DNA of 64,000 nt from Pampus argenteus (taxonomy: Eukaryota > Chordata > Actinopteri > Scombriformes > Stromateidae): positions 7,694,501-7,758,500 of the forward strand of contig CM072864.1 in NCBI GenBank assembly GCA_036937835.1. The letters run 5' to 3'. A model generated the notes under the pieces. It ran no database searches. It was not told where the DNA came from and worked only from the letters and a program-made list of their open reading frames with translations. This document shows positions 37,101-47,803 of the stretch, piece by piece (positions within the stretch are counted from its first letter, which is position 1; every line of letters begins with the position of its first letter). The position numbers and the translations under genes are program-made.

Positions 37101-39397
37101 ACAGTGCTGGTTCCCTTCTTCTCCACCGTGTGACTCACCGGGATGTCGAAAGTTAGCGGCACCTCGTCCATGTTAGTGATGTGGCTCGGCTGGATGCGCT
37201 TTTCGGCGATGTGCTTCTGGCAGTAGGACCGGAAATTCGCCAGCTTTTCATAACAATCCGCCGGACGCCGCTGCGCTACTGTAGTCCTGGTCCGGATGGA
37301 AAAATTGCACCGTTTCATAAAACGCCAGCACCAAGACGGACCTCCTTGGAAATGTTCAATTTTCATTTCCTCCGCTAGCGTTACTGCTCTGAGTCGGATG
37401 GTGACAGTCGAAACGCTCCTCCTGCTCGCTCTTTGCTCAACGATCCATTGCTCGAGTCTTTCCTCTAACTCCGGCCACCTCGCCTGATGTCCGCGGAAAC
37501 TCAGCTGAGTCTTCTCCACCTGTCGGAGCTCGTTCTCCAGCTTCCTCCACTTGCGAACCATCGACTCGTTAATTTTATATTCTCTCGCGGCGGCTCGATT
37601 CCCATATTCCTCAGTGTAGCTGATAGCCTTCAGTTTAAACTGAGCTTCATAAGCGTGTCTCTTTGCCATTTTCAGAGTTGTTAAAACAACAATGTTCTGC
37701 ATAAAGCACATACCTGTTCTTTTATACACAATCCACGCCCACACATCCCCCTCTCTACCACGTCCTACTCATGGTGGTCTCTTTTACGTCCGCCTTACAA
37801 CAACAACAAAAACCACAACACACACATAGGGCGCACTGCACTATAGGGCGCGCCGCACATTTTGAAAAAAATCTAAGACGTTTATATGCGCCTTATAGTC
37901 GTGAAAATACGGTAACTTGTTTTTAAACCAAAACATTTTTGAGTAACATTCAACTAGGATATTGTTAAAAAATATACTTTGTTTACGTCTCTTACCATCA
38001 GGCTTCTCAAGCGCAACATAACTGCCTGTGATGTATTTGTTCACTAGCGCTGACTTGCCGCTTTTGAGACTTCCCAGAATGCCCTGAAAAAAGGAGGAAG
38101 GAAATACAACACCGTGGAGTTAATTCAGATTCAGTGTGACGATGATGCATGAGCAATCCTAACGCAGAATATCAAATGTCAGATTAAAAACTTCCTCCAT
38201 TGAATGTTTTTGTTCCTTTTTAGTTAGAATTTCTAACGTTAGATTGCTCTATCGTTGTTTCGTCTGTGCATGTAACACATATATATAATCAGTGGTGGAG
38301 GAAGTAATCGAATCCTCTATTCAAATACAAGTAGCGTAGAGTCACACAATGCTTACAAACAAAGGTGCATTCAGGTACAGGTTCAGGTAAAGGTACAGAA
38401 GCAGTATTATCAGAAACATATACTTAGATATTGACAAGTGAAAGTATTGGTAATGCAGAATGGCTCCTTACTAGAATCTTATATTATTATATATTATCGG
38501 ATTTTTAACTTAAATGGAAAATTTTCACGCTGGATAACAGAGATCCCTTCCTTAATGTACTTTTTAAAGTAAGTGATGGGGGTCAAAATCCACAGTCCTC
38601 GTTTTGTGCACAATGCTTATATGCTACTACAAAGTTGCAGCAGTCTGTGTTGGTCAAATCTTCCACAGTTCGTCTTTTTAGTATAGAATTATATCTTTGT
38701 GCTTGCATATCGATCATTAATGGATGGTAGGAACAGCAGGGATGATCAGTTAATAAACAGCATAATATTTCCCTCTGAAATGTAGTGGAGGAGTATAAAT
38801 TAGTGACAGAACTATGAACACACTGAATCATTTATTCTGTTTCTAATACAGGTGTGTCTGGCAGTGAGCGGAAACTAGCAGCAACAGTTTTTTTCCTCAC
38901 CAGTCTCAGCTCTGGGATGGATCTACTCAGGCTCCACTCCTGGCTGTTGGCAATATTTACTAGAGAGACAGACAGAGACAAACAGTCAGTGAGGCAGGAA
39001 CACAGAGAGAGATTCATCATCCTGTATCGTCCACAGTAAAAAAAAGGGCAGCCATCATGATGGCCTGTGGGAGAGCAATAAATCACACAGCAGCTGCGTG
39101 ACTGGCCGCCATAAGCACACGTATGGCCTAGCAAGCTCGTGTTAATGAATATAACCTTTCAGTCACGACAGGGGATCCTACAAGGTGCAGCCACACCACT
39201 CGTTATCCACTTTGCTCCCCTCGTATTGTAAACGATGGGCAGCCAATGTGGCGAGCGATGATGGCTTTTACCGGATGGTTCGGTTCTACTCCCGTTCAAA
39301 GATGTCCGCTCTCTCTGAGCTACAACCGTTTTGATGTGTTGAAGTCGTGAGTGTCCTTTGATGGGGAAACCACAAGAACATTTATACAAGTACACAC

Positions 39398-39440
<43 letters not shown>

Positions 39441-42400
39441 CAGTAGTAAAGAGAGGAAGCTTTGCACACAGCTGTGCCAATGTCCCTACTGGGCAAAAGA
39501 GGTGGCACGCTCACACCCAGACACCCAGCTGCAGCTTCAGAGAGACGAGAATAGACAGACAGAGAGAGCCCGAGGAGAAACTAAGATAGAACAAAACTAA
39601 TGCTGCATTCACGCCATATTAGAAAGTATTGTAAGTTTCACAACTTCAACATCCAAGTCATAACTGGGAAAACTCTCCAATATATGTGAGTATGGAAGAA
39701 AGATGGACAGCTCACATAAAAAGCCTGGAGTTCAATCTAATTAAACCTAAATATAATTGATATGGTGTTAATCTTTAAATGATCTTGTCTTCTTCTTCTT
39801 CTTCTTTTCTATCTCTATGATGTTTGTCATCTTAGTTTAGTGTGTTAGCATGCAATCATTTGCTAATTTGGATTACACACAAAGTACAGCTAAGGCTGAT
39901 GGAATCGTAATTGGTTTACAGGTATTTGATCATAAACCGAAGAATTGGACACACTTTGATCTCATGGTGGTGGATGAACAGTTAATGAATCGCAAAAGTT
40001 ATTCAAAAATTCATTCAGAGTGGGACACGGATGTCTAAACCTTATTTTAATCACCAAAATATTCAAGATATATTGTATGGTGACAACATGGTGGAAATGA
40101 GAGAGGATCACGAAAGCTGATTCATCCTCTGGGCACCATGAACATTTAATCAAAAATGTATGTAAATCCATCAAACAGTTATTGAGATATTTTAGTTTGG
40201 ATCAAAGTAGTGGAACAACATTATCATATCTAGAGCCATTCAGCTAGCGCGGGTTAAAACAACAATTCAGAAACAGAATAAACATAAAATACAAAATCAG
40301 AAAACAAATAAAATAGAGAAATACAAGAGAGGAGACCAGGAGTGTACGAAAGATATAATGATAATGTCCGCTACCCTTGGCACAAATGTGTTATGTGTCC
40401 TTTAAAGACAAACGATGATTCTAAGTCTTCAGAGTGTCTGTCTATGCCAAGACTGCATAGATAACGCCAGTGATGAGGCTTCAGGCGAGAGAAAAGAGGC
40501 TCACATATGAGCTGCCGCTGCAGGCGACTCCCTGGGAAAAAGGGCAACTCCTACCACACAAACAGAGACAAACACACACACACACATACACACATAATTT
40601 TATCTTTCTGAGTCAAAGCTGCTGTTTCCAAATATGATCAGACAATATGTGTCTTCTGCTGCTTCAACACAGATTTCCACAGAAAGACAATTATCCACAT
40701 ACCGCACTCTAAACCAATCATCCACCACAACCCCCACATGTAGCCTGTAGCTGACAGTCAACATTTTATAACTTAATTTTTTGAGGGGGAATTTTTTTTT
40801 TCAGAAACCTCTCAGCCTATGTCAACACACTCTCTCTGTCTCTCTCTGTCTCTCTCTCACACACACACACGCACGCACACACACACACACACTACCCTTC
40901 TGTTTCATCATATTCCGCCTCTGTAGCAGCGGCAGCAGAAGCAGCAGTCCTGCCGGTTGCCATGGCAACACTTCCTCCTGCCTTCAGTATGTGTGTGCGT
41001 GTGTGTGTGTGTGTGTGCGGTCTAGTCTCACTACTTGAGTGAATCCACAGTATGCATGTGTAACAGTGTGAATGCACAATGAGTGAATGAATACATAAAA
41101 CACACACGCACACAGTCACTCACTCCCACAGGCCGACACTCGCTCTTTGAACAAAAATGTTTATGAAAGAGATTCACTGTTGTACGCTGCAGCCGTCGAC
41201 ACACAGCGTTCGAGGGGGGTAAATCTCACAACCAGCGAGTGCAGATCCTAAATCTTAAAATGCGGCATGAATGCTTTGACATGATGGAATTTAAATTGAA
41301 CGCCCAACAGAGACAATGGTGGAGAGAGAGAGAAGAGGAGGGAAAAAAAAAAGCCCCATGTAGTGACAGAACATGTAGTGGGTGGAAAATCAAAGGCGGG
41401 ATTAGAAATGTTCTTGATTGGCTGTGGATCCATGCTTCCCTTTTTTGACATGGGTGAACAAATATCATCTTGTGTCTTTCCTCTTCAAAACCGTTCCAGC
41501 TTTATAGAAATAGAGCCAAGGCAGAAATCAACTCCACCAGCTCCTCTCCCTTTTTTTTCCCTTCATTATGAGATTTAAACCCATGCTGGGAATGCTGCTT
41601 AAGTGTGTGGGGTGTGCGAGCACAGAGATTACCCCTCCAGCGGTGTGAAATCGGCCCGCTCTGAGGGGAATTAGATTAAGTCTGTCCAAGATGATTCTAT
41701 TGTCAGTTCTCAGATCAAAGAACTTCATCTGTCATCAATTTGCAGCCACACATGGCTTCAGGAGAAAATGTTTCTCGACACGTGACAGTATTATAGCCTG
41801 TAAATGCATTCTGAGTGCGGCTCCTTGAACAGATCAACCCCACCCAACCCCACCCCGACTCATTTTAAATGGATGCCTCTGCACACATGAAGGGACCGTG
41901 CTACTATGTCTGATAATTGTTTGACAAGAAACCGAAGACAGGAGTGTGTCTGATAATAATTTGTTGGCACGGATGTCGTCAACATAAAGGGTGGATTTAT
42001 ACTCGAAGAGGTGAAAATAATGTGTGTGTGTGTCTGTGTGTGTGTGTATGTGTGACCTCCTACCTTCCTCCTCACTGGAGTCTCTTTGTATATAGACAGG
42101 AGGCGCTGTGGAGGATGACCCCGCTGCCCCCGAGCTGCTCTTTGTGAAAATGCCACTGATGAACTTGAGCATCTTCCTGTCTTTAGCGGAGCCTCGTTGG
42201 CCCTGCTGCGCCTGCTGGGCTTCCCTGGTCAGCCCCAGGTCTTCAGAGAGGCTGTTCAGGTCACTGTTATCCAGCGTGCGGCTTTTACCTTTGCGTTGCG
42301 GTTTTGGGGCCTGGGTCGCAGGTGCAGGTAGGGAGGTGGAACCTGACTTTAGTCTCTCCTTCCTTGGGATGTCTCTCAACACTGCAGCAATGCCACCTCC

Positions 42401-43216
42401 TATCTCCAGCGGGATTCCGGGATGAGCCTCATCCCGCAGGTCCCTCCATCCTTCGGGCCGGCTTGCCTCGGCCCATGAGGCCCTGCAGGGTCCTGGCGAG
42501 CGCGTGGGCATGCGGCAGTCCTTGCGGTCGAGGCTTTGGGCTGAGGTAGGGCTGCGCTCTCTACCATCTCTGGAGTCCCGGCCACGGGTGGCAACGCTGC
42601 TGTGAGACTTCAGCAGACTCACAGGACGCTGTCCCGATGGACGGATAGGGAGGCTGGTTCTGGTCGGGGTGCGAATGGTCTCGGCTACCTCTGCCGGTGG
42701 CGTCGTTGTCAATGATGGAGACCTGCATTGCTGTGCCTCTGGGGTGGAAAGCGTCTTCTCTGCTCGTGTGAAGTCTGTCTCTGCAGACTTTGTCTTCTGA
42801 ATTGTCGCTCTCTCGGCCGGTAAGGGGATTGAGAGGTTGCACGGAGGCTTCTCACTTCCATTACTTGGGACATCAACAGTGGAGGGAAGTTGATCTTTCA
42901 AAGGGCTGAGGGGTTTCCTCTCTCCATCTTTGAGTTCAGTTAATTTGACCCCTTTCACAATAGCAGCATCCTCAGCACTTTGTGGTTGGCCCAGAACCAC
43001 TCCAGCTCCATTCTCCGCCCGCGCAGGAGCTTCATCTTCAGCCTCCACTCTTACCTGGGCCTCCTCTCCTGCCCTCCCTCCTGGCTGGGTGTCCACCTCC
43101 TTCCCCTGGCTGCTGTTCTTGGCCTCCCCTCCATTCTCCTCCACAGCCTCTACCTTGACCAGGGTGAGGGAAATGAGGTAGGTGGTGCGTTGCTGCAGGC
43201 TGCCGCCTCCGCTCAT
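28150..43216 (-). CDS. agap2: Arf-GAP with GTPase, ankyrin repeat and PH domains 2 (PIKE), long isoform
   Basis: Arf GTPase-activating protein with its own GTPase-like domain; the mammalian long form (PIKE-L) is neuronal and stimulates PI3-kinase (family knowledge). Nineteen coding exons, minus strand: 43216-42064, 38959-38901, 38083-37996, 35808-35723, 35570-35435, 34999-34865, 34719-34601, 33934-33782, 33627-33553, 33188-33084, 32329-32149, 32045-31920, 31832-31698, 31237-31178, 30854-30703, 30033-29943, 29743-29521, 29307-29028, 28356-28150. Phases fit and give 1187 aa. N-terminus MSGGGSLQQRTTYLISLTL; DRKMLKFISGIF before the GTPase; P-loop GILGSLKSGKS (405-415); split PH domain (about 666-703 and 871-921); Arf-GAP zinc finger C945, C948, C965, C968 with finger Arg in GIHRNLG; ankyrin repeats; ILLQHGCP near the end, which favours AGAP2 over AGAP1/3. 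Confidence 0.95.
31178..31237 (-). other. agap2: agap2 60-nt exon between the two PH-domain halves
   Basis: Encodes (A)KRKMWKLKSFGSLRNI plus NKT in phase 1-1, so skipping it keeps the frame. A KRKMWKLKSFGSLRNI segment is found at this place in mammalian AGAP proteins, where I recall it as isoform-variable. Flanked by ctgcag and gtaat sites. Confidence 0.85.
36754..36975. repeat. 51-bp direct repeat inside the transposon
   Basis: The segment beginning gctgtgagatgcgctcgcat occurs at 36754-36804 and again, identical, at 36925-36975. Together with the duplicated 34-bp block (36388-36421 and 36832-36865) it shows internal duplication in the element. Confidence 0.9.
37013..37669 (-). pseudogene. 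Truncated pogo/Tigger-like transposase
   Basis: Starts MAKRHAYEAQFKLKAI, then a helix-turn-helix with AAREYKINESMVRKWRK, a second HTH (WPELEERLEQWI, TIRLRAV), and the first part of a DDE domain with NMDEVPLTFD, whose Asp is the likely first catalytic residue. It stops after 218 aa at CHANGQKLPSG. The segments with the second and third catalytic acidic residues are absent, and only short C-terminal scraps remain further left. An upstream in-frame ATG would add 25 residues but the MAKR start is the more natural. Not expected to be active. Confidence 0.8.
38288..38570 (+). repeat. Dispersed 'cagtggtggaggaagta' repeat in an agap2 intron
   Basis: Opens 'cagtggtggaggaagtaatcg' as two words near 38290 and contains 'gtacaggttcaggtaaag' and 'aagtgaaagtattgg' segments. 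Same family as the copies at 6469, 48288 and 50588. Confidence 0.6.
38571..38820 (+). repeat. Dispersed 'gatgggggtcaaaatccacag' repeat
   Basis: Begins 'aagtgatgggggtcaaaatc', continues 'cacagtcctcgttttgtgca' and 'cttccacagttcgtcttttta', phrases I recall from a very common teleost non-coding repeat. A related copy, including its other end, is at 58190-58390. Confidence 0.55.
39391..39436. repeat. (CA)n microsatellite
   Basis: About 46 bp of AC repeats with one CG interruption in agap2 intron 1. Confidence 0.95.
40040..40256. repeat. Dispersed repeat fragment sharing 'attgagatattttag' wording with 26.8 kb
   Basis: Includes 'ttattgagatattttagtt', 'atcaaagtagtggaaca' and 'gagccattcagctagcgc'. 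The copy at 26820-26935 has the same order of phrases. Non-coding. Confidence 0.5.
40829..40892. repeat. Compound (CT)n-(CA)n tract
   Basis: Tctctctgt repeats run into acacacacgcacg and further AC units. Confidence 0.9.
42021..42054. repeat. (TG)n microsatellite beside the agap2 exon-1 donor
   Basis: About 34 bp of TG repeats directly downstream (minus sense) of the donor at 42063-42062. A transcript reading through the donor would run into it. Confidence 0.9.
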
Positions 43217-44540
43217 GTGGTCAGGGTTCAGTAGACACACAGTAGATGAATGAAACCAGACAGAGTGACATGAACAACTGACAGTCTGCCAGCGTGTTGG
43301 GATGTGAGAGAATCTGACAGCACGACAGAGACAAAAAACTTACATGGAAGGAGATTAAGTTTCTCCTCAGAAGATACAACAGCAGAGCGACTGCTGATTT
43401 CATCCATCCCCCAAATCCCTATTTCTTTGTTTCAGATTTTAATTTCAATCACAGATTCTCTGGAATACAGAAAAGAAATCAACTCTTTCGGACAACCACC
43501 AGCAGATTGTCAGTGCAGTCCAAACAGCTCTTTTGTTCCTAGAAAACAACCAATTAAAATCTGTCCGCTGCACATATACGCAGCTACTGATGCAAATAAA
43601 TCTTCATTATGGCGTCTGATGCCTCATTCCTGATGGTAATTATTTACTTGACCTTATTTTTACATGCAGCACCCACATCTTATATGTTGCTCAGTCTATT
43701 CTCTTCACTCGTCTTGTGTCAGAGCAAAAACCAGGATTCGATTCAGAAAAACAACTGTCCCGCATCATACGTCATCAAAAAAATGTGACCAGCAGCAGCT
43801 GGTAAAGTGAAAAGGTGAAGCCGTTAAAAATGCATTAGTGTCACCCTAAAGCAGCATGGCACAGTACACCCAGAGCTGTATGCAGTCCAGTCCAGATCAT
43901 GGGCTCTCATTCCTTGCCTCACATGTGTGTTGACAGCAGCATCCATTCAGAGAGCGCGGCGACAGGAAGGCAGGCAGCCTCACAGAGACGCACAGGAAGG
44001 ACATTGATGAGGGCTGAAGGGGATCAGGAGGAGAAACCAACAGGAGCCCGGGCGGATATCTGGAGATGCATGACCGATCCAGGGCGCGTCTGGCCATCAC
44101 GTCCCTCTCACTGTCTCCCTGGCTGCCTGTGTCCTCTGAGTGCATCAGGCGTTGAGCATGACAACACAGAGGCGAGTCACTGCTCCAACAGCTCCCCGAC
44201 TGGCTCTGAAGCTTTTCGATAGATACCGTCACACAGGTTCAACGAGTCCAAAGCCCATCATGCACACACACACACACCATCACACATGCAGAGCTCTTCT
44301 CGTTCCTTCTCCTACAAACATACTGATAGAAATCGCCAGTGTCCCTCCCTCTACATGCCCCTCCTTGTTGCAATAGGCAATCCATACAATGCAGGAGCTT
44401 CTCCTCTTTCCTTTTCCCTCTTTTATTTTCTCTATGTCTGTTTCTCTGGCTGCTTCTCTCAGACTGTGCAGGGTCCCTGCTCTTTATTACTCATCCCTCA
44501 TATACCCATCCCCTCCCCTCCATCTTTCTCCCTGTGTGCC

Positions 44541-44590
44541 GGAGAGGAGGAGGAGGAGGAGGAGGAGGAGGAAGAGGGAGGAGGAGGGGA
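44541..44590. repeat. (GGA)n tract
   Basis: Nearly pure GGA/GAG triplets over about 50 bp. A complementary CCT tract lies about 400 bp to the right. Confidence 0.95.
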
Positions 44591-44960
44591 GGCAACGGGT
44601 ATAATGGCTGGTGGTAAAGCAGCAGTGCACACAAGCTGGACCTGCTAAATGAGGGGGAGACCGCAGGCGAGCAGGCTCACAAAAAAGAGAAAAAAAAAAG
44701 ATGGATGCATGTTTGTAGAGGAAAAAAAGACACTCGGACAGGGTGTGTTTTCCAAGTGTCTGTCATTTATACAGCTGCCAGAATAGTTTCATCAAGATCA
44801 TCCATCTGTCTTCAGCTGCCTATTAGTGTTTGTGTGTGTGTGTGCGGCGTGCAGCTCTGTGTGGCTCCTCCTCAGTAGGAGGTTTGGCTTGTTTGTTGCT
44901 AAGGTGTTACAATCTTCCTGGCTGTGGTGGCACAATCATTTCCTCCATGTCCCTGCTTCC

Positions 44961-44996
44961 TTCCTCCTCCTCCTCCTCCTCCACCTCCTCCTCCTT
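44961..44996. repeat. (CCT)n tract
   Basis: TCC triplets with one cca interruption, over about 36 bp. Confidence 0.95.
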
Positions 44997-47640
44997 TTGG
45001 TACATTCTGCATTGATATTGCTCCCTGGATCTCTTTATCAAAATGGTGTTTTTCTCTCTCTGTGTGTGTGTGTGTGTGTGCGTTTCATTGTGTATGTGTG
45101 TCATACATGTGAGTGAAAGACATTTCCTGTGAGTGTATTGATCTGTAGTCTATTGCCTACTACGGCATGTGTTCATTAGCAGAAGTGGGTAAGCTCTGGG
45201 CTCACAGCATGAACCAAGCTAAAGCGAGAGATGGTGAGAACATATTGGACATCAATAGTTAGACCACAGAAACAATTTTTAAAAATTAAACAAATATATT
45301 TCTAAAGATGCACTTGATTCACAAATGATGTGAAACCCAGTATATCACTAATACTTATAATAATTTGAAACATAATGTAGCAAAATAAGAAACGATAATA
45401 TGAGCAAAAGTAGACGAGGACGACAGACGACAGACGACAAAAAACACTGCAGCAAACACAATGACATATCCATCATTTGAAATATTGCCCGGTGCAATTT
45501 CATGTTATTTACTCTATGATTAATACATAAATAAATAAATAAAATCCTTATTGTGAAATCAGAGGATGTCTTTCCCCACCACTCTCCCACCATCATTCCA
45601 TAATACACGATCTGACTGTCCACCTGCTCGGTCCTCGTCCCCTCCCCTATACCACAGTCAGAGAGAGGGCAATAAATACTCACACTGAATACAAAAGACC
45701 TCTGACAGCCACGTTTGGCTCAAGGGGAAACACACGACCTGAGAGAGAGAGACACACACAGAGACAGCAGCCTCCGATGCAGAAGAGGAGTCATGGATAA
45801 AACCTGAAATAGGAACCGAGAGCTGAGCTACTTTTTAAAAATCCAAAACATCCTCTCACATGAGTGACGTTATGTGTGTGTGTGAGAACCGCGTGTGTTA
45901 AAATGCACAGAAGGTTTCCCGTGCTGCACCATGTATTTAATCACTATGAAATAGACACATAGACACCCACATATAACAAATTATTATTATTATTATTTTT
46001 TTTAGAAACACATCGCCTTTCCCTTTCTCAATTTGATGACACATATCCAGACAAAGCTCCCCTCAACACACACCCATGTGCTGTCAGATGGACAGTGGCC
46101 AAGGGCAGTGGTCATGCTGGGTGATTTTTCATTTCTCCTTCACTGTGATCTGTCCTATCTCGCATCTACCCCCCCGCCTCTCTCTCTATCTCTATGATCC
46201 AGCATACATAATGCTTATTATACTGTAGATTAAAAGCCCTGCATACCCACACAGGTGTTTGTCAGTTTTGTGTGTAATTTGACCTACTGATGTCTAAATT
46301 GTGCAAAGCTATGCTGGGATTTACATGAAGTCATCACATACTAATAAGAATAAAAAAGGAGGGAAGTCCTGAAAATGTTACTTTCTTGTTGCTGCACACG
46401 ATTAGAAGTGGAACAGTTAATCAATAGAAAAATCTGTTTTGTTAATCAAATACAGGAGCTCACCTTTGTAAAAAAGACTTCACATTAATTTGAAGTTGGG
46501 CAATCATACAGTATATTCCATTGTGTAGACTGTTTTCGGCCTTTGTGTCCATTCTGATGAGTGTATTTCATCCAGTTTATGGTTCATTTTCCTAGTAACT
46601 ATTAAATACATACATAATCAATATCTTTGGCTTTGGCTTATATCTTTTGACATCCTCTTTTATGTTCTGCTAGAATCTTTGTAGAATACATGGAAATGTT
46701 CCCCTATCATTCCACACTTCCTCCCGCATGCAGAAATTGAGGAACCTTCATCGAATGTTGACATGATTAGATCCTTAAAAACCATCATTGGAGCTTTGTG
46801 GAGCATTTTCACTGTTTACTGATGTCTTATAGACCAAAAAATAATCATTAGTTGCTGCCGACATGAACACTGAATGAGGTTTTCTTAGTTGTAATCTCAT
46901 ATACACTTTTTTTTTTTAAGGATCTAAGTATTAAGTATTCTTTCGACACCAAACTTCATGCATGCTGCTTGTGCACAAAACAAATTAAACACAAAAATAC
47001 AGGGAGTTCCACAGTAACACGTTGTGTCACATTAACAAGAAATGGTGGGAAGTAGCGATGTGAGGAAATGATGTAAAACTGATCAACTTCACATGTAAAG
47101 TCCCTGTTTGTCTGAAAGGAAGTGGCTTTGAGGGCAGTTGCAGATTGGTAGACAGGAAATAGGCCACACAGCAGGTTTCATCCTGCTGCCATGGCGATGG
47201 CTGCTGAGGGATGTTGCCATTGGTTGCCGTGTCCAGAGGTTGACTGATAAATAAATGCCACTACATACCAGCTTCTGAATTTCAGAGGTGAATTTCAGCC
47301 CTCAGAATGAAATGAGAATGAAAATAGATATCGACAGAGGAACTTGTTCATGATAAGATTAGACTGAGACAGGAAGCAGTGAGGAAAGTATCAGTCACCT
47401 ATTATGTTCCCACAAACTCTACAACCGGTGCTGATGAAAAGAAAAACTACACTCACTCTACAACAAAACCAGCTTTGTCAGTTTCCTGTTTATCACACCA
47501 AGAAACATACTGTCGCTCAAAGTGAACACCACGCACCAAAATTCAGAAAACAGGTTAGTAAGTGTTCTAATTCAGCATTCAGGCAATATGTTGCTTTCTA
47601 CCCGAAATACAACAAACAAATAAACAAAAGAAGAGCTTAC

Positions 47641-47803
47641 CTTGAATACTATGGAGGTAAACCTTGAGGCCTGAGCGCAGCTGTGGATCCTGCACTCGCT
47701 CAAACTGCTTGAACAGTCTGTTGATTGCACTCTGAAGAGACTCATACCTCTTGATCTCTGCTTTTATTGCAATGGAGTTTACCGATTTACTGTTGCTGTT
47801 CAT
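47641..47803 (-). CDS. agap2: Alternative first coding exon of agap2 (short, PIKE-A-type start)
   Basis: Encodes 54 aa plus one base: MNSNSKSVNS, then IAIKAEIKRYESLQ, then FERVQDPQLR and YLHSIQ. It ends g/gtaagc at 47641 in phase 1, the same phase as the long first exon, so both can join the shared exon at 38959 (NIANSQEWSLS). The pattern 'AxRAEI/V..(F/H)E...ERVxxPxLQ' is that of the N-termini of mammalian AGAP1 and of the short AGAP2 isoform. The resulting protein would be 857 aa. An ORF extends 32 codons further up but has no matching homology, so MNSNSK is preferred. A separate promoter must lie to its right. Confidence 0.85.

Larger units (their letters stand above)
35965..37912 (-). mobile_element. 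Pogo/Tigger-like DNA transposon, internally rearranged, in an agap2 intron
   Basis: The left end CCGTATTTTCACGAC at 35965 and its exact reverse complement ending at 37912 are flanked by TA on both sides (35963-35964 and 37913-37914), the target duplication of the Tc1/mariner-pogo group. Homology of the ends continues with AAGGCGCA. It carries a truncated minus-strand transposase (37669-37013). C-terminal coding fragments (FKVRLRAAWERW) lie at 36388-36421 and a second copy at 36832-36865, so the middle is deleted and duplicated. It sits in the intron between coding exons 3 and 4 of agap2 and does not disturb the splice sites. Superfamily is inferred from the TA duplication and the protein. Confidence 0.85.
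38960..42063 (-). other. agap2 intron 1 (long isoform)
   Basis: Holds (CA)n at 39391-39436, a CT/CA tract at 40829-40892, (GT)n at 40990-41019 and 42021-42054, and a repeat fragment at 40040-40255. The open frames seen here derive from microsatellites or are featureless. The other agap2 introns longer than 300 bp contain no recognisable gene apart from the transposon and repeats listed. Confidence 0.7.
43217..47640 (-). other. Upstream region of the agap2 long first exon (intron for the short isoform)
   Basis: No coding exon recognised. It must contain the long-isoform 5' UTR and promoter. It holds a GGA tract (44541-44590), a CCT tract (44961-44996), (TG)n at 45059-45081 and otherwise AT-rich sequence. 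Open frames at 43897-45116 mostly come from these tracts. Confidence 0.6.

Noticed and set aside
44286..45116. Several overlapping frames with Glu- or Pro-rich repeats
   Set aside because: They arise from the GGA and CCT tracts and have no conserved features.
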